From Pseudanabaena sp. PCC 7367 (GTDB lineage Bacteria; Cyanobacteriota; Cyanobacteriia; Pseudanabaenales; Pseudanabaenaceae): a DNA stretch of 64,000 bases. Positions 28,174 to 37,595 of the stretch are shown one piece after another. How positions within the stretch are numbered: the first letter of the stretch is position 1; each line of letters opens with the position of its first letter. The stretch is from NCBI RefSeq assembly GCF_000317065.1, contig NC_019701.1:310001-374000 (forward strand). The letters are read 5' to 3'. The position numbers and the translations under genes are program-made. The notes below the pieces were generated by a model. The model was not told the DNA's origin. It worked only from the letters and a program-made list of their open reading frames with translations, and made no database searches.

Positions 28174-29133
28174 AGCGGTCAAAGGTAAAAGTATAGTTTT
28201 AATAAAAGCGCGATTATTGAATTTGCAGCAGTTTGCCTCGTTTAATTAAAAATCAAATTAGGTTACATGTTAGTTATATGTTGTTAGGGCGACTAATCTT
28301 ATTTGCCCTTCATTTAGTCGATATTTAGTCGATCTAGTTTTAAACAATCACAAATCATTATGGTTATTTGATTATTGATCGAGTAGCTCTGGTAAGAGCC
28401 AATTTAGACGAGGTAGATGCAGGCTATGAGGCAAAAAATTGAAGCTAGCAACCTAACGATCGCCCTGCCAAGCCTTAGTAAATAGCGATCGGTGCCAATC
28501 CGTCAAAGTTAATCAGTCAATCCGTCCGAGCCAATCCGTCTGAGCTGATGCTGCTACAACAGGTTAAATAACAGGTAACAAACTTAAAACTAGGGTGGGC
28601 TATGTCTAGGAACGAAAGCGCACACAGGCCGCTTCCCTAAACTTCTAAACATCAAAAGGTGATGCTTAGGTCTTAACAAGGCTTTAAATTGTGGCGATCG
28701 AGCCAAACCAGTCAAGAACTTAGGCTACCAGTCGATCCATTTCAAAAAAGTTCTAGCCATCAAATCACCTTGCCAGTGAACCTAAACCAGCTTTTTCATT
28801 AATATATTTTATTAATATAAATATTAATACAAAAACAACTAAATCATAGATGTTAACTCAGTCATTGCGTCTCGGCCTGAGACTTTTAAAACCTGTTATG
28901 AATACAGTTTTAGTAGCCTGATTATTTATGTTAGTTATTTATACTAAGGGTTTGAGTGGCCTTAATTATGTTCAAATTGCACATTTATAAACTCGTTTAT
29001 GATTAAAAAAACTAGCGTGGCTTATTATTTTCTGTTATCTAGTTAATTAAGTTGTTAAACAGATATAATGTGTCGCCGTGACGATCGCATTATGGGCGCT
29101 GCTATCAGTTCAGTGGAGGAGACGTAGTTTATT
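28174..29133. other. Long AT-rich noncoding region
   Basis: 960 bp without a supported gene. Around 28590-28690 there are nested complementary segments: AAGCG 28616-28620 with CGCTT 28630-28634, and CCTAA/CATCA 28636-28654 with TGATG/TTAGG 28660-28670, which could fold as RNA, but no terminator follows. The last part contains the strong GGAGGAG site of the next gene. Confidence 0.4.
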
Positions 29134-29730
29134 TTGGCAAATACTGAACATATTGATCTTTTGAAATCGGGCTCTGCTATTTGGAATGACTGGCGAGCGA
29201 AAAACTCACATATTCCAGTTGATCTCAGTGAGACTGATTTATCTGGGCTCGATCTTGGTGAAACCAACCTGAAGGAAGTAAATTTAAGCGGCTGCGATCT
29301 GCGTAATACTAGTTTTCGCAATGCAAATGTTAGCTGGGCAAACCTCAGTGCAGTGCAACTGGATGGCGCGGATTTGAGCAAGGCAAATTTAGTGCGGGCT
29401 GATTTGAGCGGAGCAATTTTATGCAGAGCAAATCTGAGCGAGGCCAACTTGAGTGGGGCTGACCTGAGTGCGGCGGATCTGTGTGAGGCGAATTTGGGCG
29501 GGGCAGATCTGAGCCGGGCTTGCTTGATCGGGGCAGATCTAAGCGAAGCCAATTTTATTGTCGCAAATCTGAGTGAAGCGGACTTGAATGGCGCGGATCT
29601 GAGTCGGGCGAACCTGGTGGGGGCAAGTTTTGTGATGTCTAGCCTGGATAGTGCCAAGTTGGAGGGTGCCTATATGAACAGGGCTAATTTCCAGGGCGCG
29701 ATCATGCCGGATGGCTCGATTCACGGCTAG
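29134..29730 (+). CDS. Pentapeptide-repeat protein
   Basis: 198 residues: a short N-terminal helix (EHIDLLKSGSAIWNDWRAKNSHIPVDLSETDL), then about 29 pentapeptides to residue 185 with very regular A(D/N)L(S)x/(E/R)A units, ending QGAIMPDGSIHG, the same IMPDG ending seen in two other pentapeptide proteins of this window. The N-terminal part is typical of cyanobacterial cytoplasmic members. Start is TTG at 29134 (ATT at 29131 also possible): an in-frame TAG at 29125-29127 bars anything longer, and GGAGGAG lies at 29115-29121. Its stop is 4 bp from the stop of the convergent ArsA gene. Confidence 0.88.
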   Translation: MANTEHIDLLKSGSAIWNDWRAKNSHIPVDLSETDLSGLDLGETNLKEVNLSGCDLRNTSFRNANVSWANLSAVQLDGADLSKANLVRADLSGAILCRANLSEANLSGADLSAADLCEANLGGADLSRACLIGADLSEANFIVANLSEADLNGADLSRANLVGASFVMSSLDSAKLEGAYMNRANFQGAIMPDGSIHG

Positions 29731-29734
29731 TTAT

Positions 29735-31693
29735 CTAAAACAAAAGCCTCGCCGCCCCCTCCACCCTGGTTTGTGGTTCCACCAGACGCGGCAAATTGGG
29801 CAATCGCACGATCGTTTGCGCTGTGCCAAAATCCTGCGGCAGCTCAATCCCAGGCACATAGCGATTGTGAACAATATAATTCTGGGCAACGCCCTTGGCC
29901 TGCAACGTTTCAACCAGACGGGCATGTTCCGCCACGATCGCACTCTGCGCCTGCACCACACCAATAAACTCAGTATGATTAGCATCCTTCAGCTTTTTCT
30001 GGGTCTGCACCACCTGCAACCGCAAGTTACGCAGCCGACCAATCAAATCGACCCCACCAATTATGTCTTGATATTTTAACCACAGCCGCAAAATCCAGGC
30101 CAGCCAATCGCCCATCGCTGCTGGCATCTCCAAAAATCGCAACAGATGGCCAGTGGGAGCAGTATCGAGAATAATCAAGTCCTGTTGCTGGGATTCCAGT
30201 AATTCGATCACCTGCACCAGCGCCAGCATTTCATCGATCCCCGGTAATGCCTGCGCCATAATTTGCCGCCATGCCTGGGGACTATAGGCGATCTGCACCG
30301 CTCCATCTGACTCACCCTGACCGCTGATAATTTCCGCCAATTCCCACAGGTAGTCCTGGCGAAACTGCTCCAGCATCAGATCCGCATCGATCTCCTGGGC
30401 AGAAAGATTTGCACTTAAATTTTGGGGTTGGTGGGTTAATTGCTTACCAAAGGCATCGCCCAGGGAATGCGCCGGATCGATCGAAATCAGGCGGATATTT
30501 TGCGCGGGATATTTTTGCGCCATCGCCCAACCGATCGCCGCCGCCACAGTGGTTTTACCCACGCCACCTTTGCCACCAATTAAAATTAATTTGCGATCAT
30601 TGGCAATGAAATCAGGCAACCCTGGCGGGATTTTGGCGGGGAATTGCACATTGATCGTCTCAGGGATGGCAACTTGATCCAGCGATCGCAATTGCTTAAT
30701 TAACTGATCCAGGCGATCGCCACCAACCGGCTCCTGCGATTGCATTGGGAGGGTGAAAATCGGGCTAGAATTTTTTGATTCTGATTCTTGCCCCCCTTGA
30801 GCCAGTTCTAAAAATCGTTGCAAGAGTTGCTGCTGTTCCGCATAGCGATCGCTTTCCTGGGCATTGTTATTTTCAATTGCTATGACATCAACTTGATTAG
30901 CTTGATTAGAATTTGATTCATCCTCAAGACCAATCAGACGATTAACAAAAATACCGCCACAATTAATATCTAGCTCTTGCAATCGGGTTAAAAAACGTTT
31001 CGACTCCAGCAAACTCATCGGCTCAGCGATCGCCACCAACAAACAAGCCGTAAACTCTCGATCCTGGAGTAACTTTTTACCAGCTTCATGATCGGCGCGA
31101 ATTTGGGTTAAAAATTGATCGACCCGATCGCGTTGATATTTCCCCGCCAGGGCTTGACTGACCACCCGATGCTTTTCTTGGAACAAGTCCAGCGAATCGA
31201 TCAACACATCCAGAAAATCGCTCAAGCCAAATAAATTCAGCGTATGTCCGCTCGGAGCCATATCCACCACCAGGCGATCTGCTTCATTCTGGGTCAGCAA
31301 GCGTTGGATTTCCAGCAAACCAAGCAATTCATCTAACCCCGGCCAGCCCATATCCCAGACTGGTTGCAGATCTTCCCCGGCCACAAAACTGCCCCGCTCC
31401 ACCAGCAGTTCCAAATCATCGCCATGCTCAGCCCTGAATTGTTGCAATAAATGCTCAGCGGAGAGCGATCGCACCCGCAAGTTGGGCAAATCCGCCAGGG
31501 CGATCGGCTGATCTGTCACCTCCGCTTGCAACACATCCCCCAATGAATGAGCCGGATCAGTGGACAGAAGTAATATTTTTTGTTGTGGAAATAACTGCGC
31601 CCAGCGCCGCGCAAACCCACAAGCGATCGTGGTTTTACCTACTCCCCCCTTGCCACTGAACATGGCCAGATGCAGCCGATCTAATTCTTCCAT
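29735..31693 (-). CDS. Tandem two-domain ArsA/GET3-family ATPase
   Basis: 652 residues made of two fused ArsA-type ATPases. Both deviant Walker A loops are intact: FSGKGGVGKTTIA at 13-25 and IGGKGGVGKTTVA near 370-382. Each half has the switch I STDPAHSLGD / SIDPAHSLGD and the DMAPSGHTLN / DTAPTGHLLR switch II. A polar insertion rich in Asn/Gln/Glu (about 265-310) joins the halves. The family includes GET3 tail-anchored protein targeting and ArsA arsenite pumping; no arsB, arsR or other ars gene is nearby, so targeting or chaperone work is more likely (inference). ATG start; 18 bp downstream of the metallopeptidase gene, probably co-transcribed. Confidence 0.92.
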   Translation of the reverse strand: MEELDRLHLAMFSGKGGVGKTTIACGFARRWAQLFPQQKILLLSTDPAHSLGDVLQAEVTDQPIALADLPNLRVRSLSAEHLLQQFRAEHGDDLELLVERGSFVAGEDLQPVWDMGWPGLDELLGLLEIQRLLTQNEADRLVVDMAPSGHTLNLFGLSDFLDVLIDSLDLFQEKHRVVSQALAGKYQRDRVDQFLTQIRADHEAGKKLLQDREFTACLLVAIAEPMSLLESKRFLTRLQELDINCGGIFVNRLIGLEDESNSNQANQVDVIAIENNNAQESDRYAEQQQLLQRFLELAQGGQESESKNSSPIFTLPMQSQEPVGGDRLDQLIKQLRSLDQVAIPETINVQFPAKIPPGLPDFIANDRKLILIGGKGGVGKTTVAAAIGWAMAQKYPAQNIRLISIDPAHSLGDAFGKQLTHQPQNLSANLSAQEIDADLMLEQFRQDYLWELAEIISGQGESDGAVQIAYSPQAWRQIMAQALPGIDEMLALVQVIELLESQQQDLIILDTAPTGHLLRFLEMPAAMGDWLAWILRLWLKYQDIIGGVDLIGRLRNLRLQVVQTQKKLKDANHTEFIGVVQAQSAIVAEHARLVETLQAKGVAQNYIVHNRYVPGIELPQDFGTAQTIVRLPNLPRLVEPQTRVEGAARLLF

Positions 31694-31711
31694 AACTCCT
31701 TGGCAGCCTAA

Positions 31712-32455
31712 TTATTCTGCATCAACCCAGGTGGGCACTACTTGCCAGCAATCGTTCAATTCTGCATCTAGTTGCTTATAATTCGCTTCCATTTTGCTCA
31801 CCAATGCCCAAAACCTTTTGGAGTGGTTCATATGCACGGTGTGGCAAAGTTCATGGATAAACACATAGCGCACCAGGGGCGATCGCAAAAACAATAATTT
31901 GTAGTTAAGGCTAATGTTTTTCTTGCTCGAACAACTGGCCCAAATGCTCTTTTGCCCCCGCACTGCCGTTTTACTATAACCCATGCCAAACTCTATACTC
32001 ACCTCCCGCAACCAGGGCACCAGATGCTCCCAGGCGGTTTGGGTGAGCCAGCTTCGTAAGACGGATTTACAGGTAGGTATGTTTTCGATCGCACCACTTA
32101 CCAACAGCAGACGCTCAGAATCACTGGCATCGGGCTCAGATAGCTCGGCGGCCATCACGTGCCTAGAGCGACTGGCTTGATATTCCACCTGCCAGGTTTG
32201 ATTAATTGAGGCTAGGGCGATCGACTTGGGCAGAACATCAGGGTTCTGGGCGGCCAGATATTCTTGCTGGTAATTGATTTTGGCGATCGCCTTTTCTAAC
32301 CAGGCTTGCTTTTTGTGCAAGATAGCAGGGATGTTTTTCTGGTCATAGCCATAGGGCACGATCACTTGAATCCCTTTCCGAGGTGAGACTTCGATCCGCA
32401 GATGCTTGGCTCGTTTACTTTCGCGCACTGAATATTGAGGCAAATCGATCGTCAT
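31712..32455 (-). CDS. YgjP/SprT-like zinc metallopeptidase (DUF45)
   Basis: 247 residues. The zinc motif HELCHTVHMNHSKRFWALV holds HExxH plus the downstream His of the DUF45/YgjP family; upstream are YSVRESKRAKHLRIEVSPRKGIQVIVPYG and SIWASCSSKKNISLNYKLLFL, also typical. Function of YgjP-type proteins is poorly known; proposed roles are proteolysis tied to DNA metabolism. Located 18 bp upstream of the ArsA-like gene on the same strand. Confidence 0.87.
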   Translation of the reverse strand: MTIDLPQYSVRESKRAKHLRIEVSPRKGIQVIVPYGYDQKNIPAILHKKQAWLEKAIAKINYQQEYLAAQNPDVLPKSIALASINQTWQVEYQASRSRHVMAAELSEPDASDSERLLLVSGAIENIPTCKSVLRSWLTQTAWEHLVPWLREVSIEFGMGYSKTAVRGQKSIWASCSSKKNISLNYKLLFLRSPLVRYVFIHELCHTVHMNHSKRFWALVSKMEANYKQLDAELNDCWQVVPTWVDAE

Positions 32456-32516
32456 CTGGGCTCTCCCCTACTGCCTTAGCTGTGGCTAATTCACCAATTA
32501 ATATTATGCCAATACT

Positions 32517-32542
32517 TAAGATCTGGTACTAAGATCTGGTAG
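32517..32542. repeat. 13-bp tandem duplication
   Basis: taagatctggtac followed by taagatctggtag, differing in the last base; located upstream of the metallopeptidase gene. Confidence 0.9.
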
Positions 32543-32779
32543 TTAAATTAATGAATTATTCAACCCGATCGGTTTGTTGTCTACATTTACACAAGGGCAA
32601 ATTCAGTTCCATAAAACTGTCGTAGAAGCTTAGCGTTGAAACAAGATAATCATAATCTCAGCCATATCTCAGCCATTATTTGAGCATTTAGAAATCTTGT
32701 TTAAGCTGACGTTTTGAACCTGCGCCACGGCAAATGAGTCTAAATTTTAAACCTGAGTATGGCGAATCCCCCAGATTAG

Positions 32780-32926
32780 GGATGTAATAATTCAATGGCA
32801 ACGCCCCGTGTAGCCGGAGTAGTGGCTTTGATGTTGCAGGCCAATCCCAGACTTTCCCCCGATCAGCCCGATCAGGTGAAGAATATTTTGATCGCCACTG
32901 CCAACCCCACAGGCATTACTGTTTAG
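32780..32926 (+). pseudogene. C-terminal relic of a subtilase (peptidase S8)
   Basis: A 48-codon open stretch reads [18 protein letters not shown], continues [21 protein letters not shown] and ends at TAG 32924-32926. It corresponds to the catalytic serine block (G-T-S-M-A-T-P-H-V-A-G) and following helix of subtilisin-like proteases. An in-frame stop at 32777-32779 lies just before it, and the Asp and His parts of the triad are not found upstream, where other genes or unrelated sequence lie. This is a decayed fragment of a once complete protease gene, or a fragment moved here. Confidence 0.85.
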
Positions 32927-32933
32927 AATCACT

Positions 32934-33461
32934 CTAATTACTGATCCTTAGCTCAGACCAAATAACTTTTTTTAACTGGATTGCTTCTCTGATTAGCTTT
33001 TGCCTTTCAGATAATGATGAACTACCTGTCTTAACTTCGACAAAGATAATATTCTCTACTTTTCCGTTATCAAGCCCGTCAAAAATGACTAAATCTATAG
33101 GGCTACCAATAAAACGGGCATCCTTTGGGTTGAAACTCATATTAGGAAAGTAGGGTGAAAATTGCTCCCTAACCCTCGCCGCAATTGCAGACTTGCTACG
33201 AGAAATTGCATCATTCCTGATTGTTTTTTCTTTTTTACTTTTCCATTCTTGCAATGAAACTTCTGCCTCTCTTAGGGCAATCGCCTTTTGTTCCTGAAGA
33301 AGATTTTCGTAGTCGTTGGCACGCCATTCTTGATACAAGCTTCTTGCTCTATTCGATAGATTACTGCTTAATTTGTATGTCAACAATGCCAAGAAAGCAA
33401 CACAGGTTGCCAAAATTACTATGATTATACTTAGCAAGAAATAAATGATGCCATCTGACAT
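32934..33461 (-). CDS. Holliday-junction-resolvase-like endonuclease (PF10107 type)
   Basis: About 175 residues: an N-terminal membrane helix (IIYFLLSIIIVILATCVAFLALL), a coiled-coil stretch with many Glu/Lys/Gln, then the nuclease-like domain: FSPYFPNMSFNPKDARFIGSPIDLVIFDGL, and IIFVEVKTGSSSLSERQKLIREAI. The D...E-V-K arrangement matches PD-(D/E)XK enzymes related to archaeal Holliday junction resolvases. Membrane anchoring of such a domain is known for the family, but its role is not established. ATG at 33461 preferred to the TTG five codons upstream. Confidence 0.8.
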   Translation of the reverse strand: MSDGIIYFLLSIIIVILATCVAFLALLTYKLSSNLSNRARSLYQEWRANDYENLLQEQKAIALREAEVSLQEWKSKKEKTIRNDAISRSKSAIAARVREQFSPYFPNMSFNPKDARFIGSPIDLVIFDGLDNGKVENIIFVEVKTGSSSLSERQKLIREAIQLKKVIWSELRISN

Positions 33462-33582
33462 ATTTAGAAAACCCAACGATCAAATATTTTACTGCAATAT
33501 TTTTTAGATTAGCATATCACAAATATTTATTGCCAAAATCTCACTTATAATTGAGACTCATTGTTGTCGAAGATGAGTATGC

Positions 33583-34488
33583 TTAGGAATTATTTTCACT
33601 ATCCTCGACCACTTTTTGAGTGCGGCGCTCCAGGACTTCCTTGAAAATCAAAGTAACCAAGGCCAAAGCCCCCAGCACCACCGCCGCCGCAAAGGCAGCT
33701 TGCGATTGATAGTTCTTATAAGCCTCCTCCACAAACAGCGGCAGGGTTTGCGTTTTGCCAATAATATTACCCGACACCACCGACACCGCCCCAAACTCAC
33801 CGATCGCCCTGGCATTGGTTAGCAACAGTCCATAGAGCAATCCCCAGCGAATATTGGGCAGCGTGATCCGCCAGAAGATCTGAAAATCGCTTGCGCCCAG
33901 GGTGCGTGCCGCCGCTTCTTCTGAAGTGCCGAGTTCTTCTAGCACTGGGATCACCTCCCGCGCCACAAAAGGCATGGTCACAAACGCGGTCGCCAGCACG
34001 ATTCCCGGCAAGGCAAAAATAATATTAATGTCTACAAATTCTAGGAATGGATTGAGCCAACCCCGCCGACCATAGAGCAGCACCAGCATCAGCCCCACCA
34101 ACACTGGTGAGATCGAAAAGGGCAAATCGATCATACTCAGCAACAGCGTGCGGCCACGAAATTGATTTCGGGCGATCGCCCAGGCGGCACAAAGCCCAAA
34201 GACAGTATTAATCGGAATCACAATTAAGGTAGTAACGATCGTCAATTTGGCTGCACTCAAAAATTCTTCGGTGCTAAGCGCCTGCCAAAAAGCCCCAAAT
34301 CCATCCGCAAATGCGGCATAAACCACATTCAGAACCGGAAATACCAGTAACAGCCCCAGATAAGTGACAGCGATCGCAATCAATAAATATTTCACCCATT
34401 TGCGCTGCTTTTCGCGCTCCTGCAAATTCTGGCTATATTGACCTTCCTGGCCTGCTCGATCGACCACCACGGATGATTTAGTTGCCAT
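33583..34488 (-). CDS. cysW: Sulfate ABC transporter permease CysW
   Basis: 301 residues, six predicted membrane segments with the binding-protein-dependent permease loop EEAAARTLGASDFQIFWRITLPNIRWGLLYG (EAA-type contact with the ATPase). GAVSVVSGNIIGKTQTLPL near the C-terminus is typical of CysW. Works with CysT as the membrane channel for sulfate/thiosulfate. Its start overlaps the end of cysT by 11 bp, showing translational coupling. Confidence 0.94.
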   Translation of the reverse strand: MATKSSVVVDRAGQEGQYSQNLQEREKQRKWVKYLLIAIAVTYLGLLLVFPVLNVVYAAFADGFGAFWQALSTEEFLSAAKLTIVTTLIVIPINTVFGLCAAWAIARNQFRGRTLLLSMIDLPFSISPVLVGLMLVLLYGRRGWLNPFLEFVDINIIFALPGIVLATAFVTMPFVAREVIPVLEELGTSEEAAARTLGASDFQIFWRITLPNIRWGLLYGLLLTNARAIGEFGAVSVVSGNIIGKTQTLPLFVEEAYKNYQSQAAFAAAVVLGALALVTLIFKEVLERRTQKVVEDSENNS

Positions 34489-35311
34489 GCGGTTGCCCCC
34501 AACGCTGCAAGAAATTGATCACCAAAAGCAAAGATAGTGAGATTACTAGTAGCACCATGCCGATTACCGTGGCACCAGCATAGTCAAACTGTTCGAGGCG
34601 CTGAAATATCAAAACTGGCGCAATCAGATCATTAAAGGGCAAATTGGCAGAAATAATTACCACCGAACCAAATTCACCCACCGCCCTGGAAAAGCCCAAG
34701 GCTACGCCGGTCAGGATCGGCGGCACCAATGGCGGCAGAATCACATACCAGAAAGTTTGCAATCGAGATGCCCCCAAGCTCCGCGCTGCTTCTTCCACAT
34801 CTGGCTCTAGCTCCTGCAACACTGGCTGCAATGTCCTGACCACAAAGGGCATAGAGCTAAACAGCATCGCCAAAAACACCCCTGCCCTGGTGAAGGCGAT
34901 CTTAATCCCCAAAGGCGCTAGCAATGCACCGATCGGGCCATTGGTACTATAAACCGTGGCCAACGTGATTCCCGCCACCGCAGTGGGCAGCGCAAAGGGC
35001 AGATCGACGGCAGCATCAATTAACTTACGGCCAGGGAACTCATAGCGCACCAGCACCCAGGCGATCAAGGTGCCAAATACACCATTTACCAATGCTGCTC
35101 CCAGCGCCGTGATGAAAGTTACGTCATAGGCAGAAAGGGCGATCGCACTGGTGGCAATTTCCCAGAACTGCTGCGGCGTGGTACTCAGGGCTTTGGTAAT
35201 TAGAGCCGCGATCGGCAAAAACAGCATCAGGGCTAGATATGTCCAGGTGACAATCCAGATGTAGGGAATGCGGCGATTTTGACGCGATCTTGGTGGCGGA
35301 GCAATAGTCAT
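34478..35311 (-). CDS. cysT: Sulfate ABC transporter permease CysT (CysU)
   Basis: 277 residues with six membrane segments; FALPTAVAGITLATVYS, the coupling loop EEAARSLGASRLQTFWYVILPPLVPPILTG, and GEFGSVVIISANLPF are characteristic of CysT. Middle gene of sbpA-cysT-cysW, 81 bp after sbpA. No sulfur-regulator site could be identified with confidence. Confidence 0.94.
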   Translation of the reverse strand: MTIAPPPRSRQNRRIPYIWIVTWTYLALMLFLPIAALITKALSTTPQQFWEIATSAIALSAYDVTFITALGAALVNGVFGTLIAWVLVRYEFPGRKLIDAAVDLPFALPTAVAGITLATVYSTNGPIGALLAPLGIKIAFTRAGVFLAMLFSSMPFVVRTLQPVLQELEPDVEEAARSLGASRLQTFWYVILPPLVPPILTGVALGFSRAVGEFGSVVIISANLPFNDLIAPVLIFQRLEQFDYAGATVIGMVLLVISLSLLLVINFLQRWGQPHGN

Positions 35312-35392
35312 GCGGTCGAAGCAGCGATCGAATTGAGTTGAACTAGCTTGTCTATCATAAAATTAATGGTCGTTAAATTAGCGATCGATTAA

Positions 35393-36484
35393 TTAACGAT
35401 CGCCCAGGCTAGCTTGAATCTGGTCGAACTCCGCCCCATCGGCAAAAAACTCAGATTGAATGCGATCCCAGCCCCCAAAATCATCCACTGTCAGCATTTT
35501 ATTGATAACTGGATATTTATCGCTGAATTCGGCCTTAATTTGCTGATTAACCGGACGAAAACCAGATTTAGCAAATGCTCGCTGAGCCGTGGGAGTAAAC
35601 AAAAATTCAGTAAAAGCCTTAACCACTTCCCCGTTACCATGCTTTACCACATTGGCATCTATGGCCGCAATCGGCGTATCGATCGCAATGTTGATGTCGG
35701 TTGGCACTATAAATCTATTATCAAGCCCTTTCTGTTTGGCCAGCAGTAGCTCATTTTCATAGCTGATCAATACATCCCCCTGACCCTGTTGACTAAATAC
35801 TGTCATGGCTTCGCGCACATCCCGACAAAGCACGATCGCATTGCCATAGAACTTACGCACAAATTCAAGTGCTGGTGCAGGTTGCTTGAATTCTGCCAAG
35901 CCATAGCCATAGATCGCTAGGAAAAACCACCGTGCTGCCCCAGAGGTCTTGGGATTAGCGGTCACAATTTCTACGTCTGGTTCAACTAACTCTAACCAGG
36001 TGGTGATCGATGGCGTAGGCCGATCGCGGTGGGATGAACTATTATTACGCTGTGCCAAGACCAGGGCTGTATTCGCAACGATCGAACCATTGGGTAATTC
36101 TTGCTGCCAACCGGGGTTGATTAACTGCTCCTTTTCAATTTTATTTACATCCAGCGACAGCGCTAGATGTACTACATCAGCAGGTAAACCATCGATCACA
36201 GCACGAGCCTGGGAACCCGAAGGGCCAAAGCTACGACTAAAAATCACCTTACGGCCAGTCCGTTCATGCCATTGCTGCTCAAACAGGGGCAAAATTTCAT
36301 CATAGGCGGATTTACTGGCGGCAAAAGCAACCAGGGTAATCTGATCGGTGCCATTGTGCCCTAGTTGACTGGATTGAATCGCAGGATCGATCGAATTGCC
36401 CGAATTACTACAAGCCGCAATCGTCAAGCTTATAATAATTCCCACCAGAAATAGCCACAAACCTTTGAATTGCGATCGCCACAT
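35393..36484 (-). CDS. sbpA: Sulfate-binding lipoprotein
   Basis: About 363 residues: lipoprotein signal WLFLVGIIISLTIAACSNSG with a lipobox Cys, then the sulfate/thiosulfate binding protein fold: LVAFAASKSAYDEILPLFEQQW, SFGPSGSQARAVIDGLPADVVHLAL (the anion-binding Ser/Gly loop), ANPKTSGAARW and FRPVNQQI. ATG at 36484 was chosen because AGGTGG lies directly upstream and the signal peptide is then normal; an in-frame GTG at 36526 would give a longer leader. First gene of the sulfate import unit. Confidence 0.93.
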   Translation of the reverse strand: MWRSQFKGLWLFLVGIIISLTIAACSNSGNSIDPAIQSSQLGHNGTDQITLVAFAASKSAYDEILPLFEQQWHERTGRKVIFSRSFGPSGSQARAVIDGLPADVVHLALSLDVNKIEKEQLINPGWQQELPNGSIVANTALVLAQRNNSSSHRDRPTPSITTWLELVEPDVEIVTANPKTSGAARWFFLAIYGYGLAEFKQPAPALEFVRKFYGNAIVLCRDVREAMTVFSQQGQGDVLISYENELLLAKQKGLDNRFIVPTDINIAIDTPIAAIDANVVKHGNGEVVKAFTEFLFTPTAQRAFAKSGFRPVNQQIKAEFSDKYPVINKMLTVDDFGGWDRIQSEFFADGAEFDQIQASLGDR

Positions 36485-37064
36485 GTGCCACCTGCGCCAA
36501 AATCGATCGGTTGATTTAAATTTCACTGGACAAACACCACTTACCCGATGTAGTTACCGTAGATTGAATAGCCTTAAGCTATCCTAGATGGAAAGGGCAA
36601 CCCTGGCAACTTACGGCTGAGAAGGTTGATTTAACTCGTTAATTCAGGTTAGCAAGTGTTTTCTCGGACGAAGTATTAAGCAAGATTGATCTAAATATTA
36701 CTAAATTACTAATAGTACGCAAGTGCTGATCATACTTGCCAAACCGAATCCCTTGAATCAGCAGTAGTTTAGTGTTAATCATTACCAGGATAAAGGGCAC
36801 AGGATTTGTAGTTCTTAGCTGTTCGCTACGTTAAATTATATTTGCCAACTCAATTAATGCTATCGTCTAACCTGGTATCAATTATCTTGATCTCAATACA
36901 TTGCGATCGAAGCTATTTGAGATTTTTGCGCTTGCCTTTATCGATCCAGGATCAGGCTAGATTGATTCAATTCGCAGTAGTTATTACGAGTCAGTGATTT
37001 AAAGCTAAGGTAAATACCAAATAGATTCTGTAGCAGTTTTGTTAAAAACAGTAAGAAGTAATCA
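36485..37064. other. Divergent promoter region of sulfate importer and DUF4330 gene
   Basis: 580 bp of AT-rich DNA without a supported gene. Should contain the sbpA promoter (minus) and the DUF4330 promoter (plus). No riboswitch recognised. Confidence 0.4.
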
Positions 37065-37592
37065 ATGGCTATTTTAGATCGACAAGGGCGCTTATTTGGC
37101 AAGGTCAGCATTCTCGATCTCGGTGCAATTCTGGCGATCGTGATTGCGCTGTTTGGTTTATTTTTAGTGCCTGGTAAAGGTGGCGACACCATTGCCCAGA
37201 TTGGGGCGGCGGAAATTAAACCAGTGGAAGTAGAAATCATGGTACGTGGTCTGACGGTGCGCTATCCCGATGAATTGGTGCAGACTGGTGAAAAGACCCA
37301 GATTATTATTCGTAACAATCCCCGGGGCGAAGTGGAAATTACCGCCGCCGCAGCCCTGATCCCCAAAGTGCCAGTGCCAATGCCAGATGGCACAGTAGAG
37401 GCGCTCGAAGACCCCCGCCTATCGGAAATATATGTGCGTGATTTTGCAATTACCCTGGCTGGTAATGCCCAGGTCACTAGTGATGGCGTGATTTTTAGTG
37501 GCGAGAAGGTGAAAATTGGCACCCAGGTGCAAATCGAAAGCCCCAAATATGTAATGCGCGGTAGCGTGATGGATATTCGTTACGAGGAATAG
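37065..37592 (+). CDS. DUF4330 domain-containing membrane-anchored protein
   Basis: 175 residues: DRQGRLFGKVSILDLGAILAIVIALFGLFLVPG (one membrane helix, the conserved RLFGK-x-S-x-x-D opening of DUF4330), then a beta-rich extracytoplasmic part with VEVEIMVRGLTVRYPDELVQ and VKIGTQVQIESPKYVMRGSVMDI. Function unknown in the family. ATG at 37065; stop is 3 bp before the Uma2 gene, so the two are probably co-transcribed. Confidence 0.82.
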   Translation: MAILDRQGRLFGKVSILDLGAILAIVIALFGLFLVPGKGGDTIAQIGAAEIKPVEVEIMVRGLTVRYPDELVQTGEKTQIIIRNNPRGEVEITAAAALIPKVPVPMPDGTVEALEDPRLSEIYVRDFAITLAGNAQVTSDGVIFSGEKVKIGTQVQIESPKYVMRGSVMDIRYEE

Positions 37593-37595
37593 GCC

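Noticed and set aside
29055-29657. 200-codon minus frame over the pentapeptide gene and similar frames over other pentapeptide genes
   Set aside because: These are antisense shadows of the regular A(D/N)Lxx repeats.
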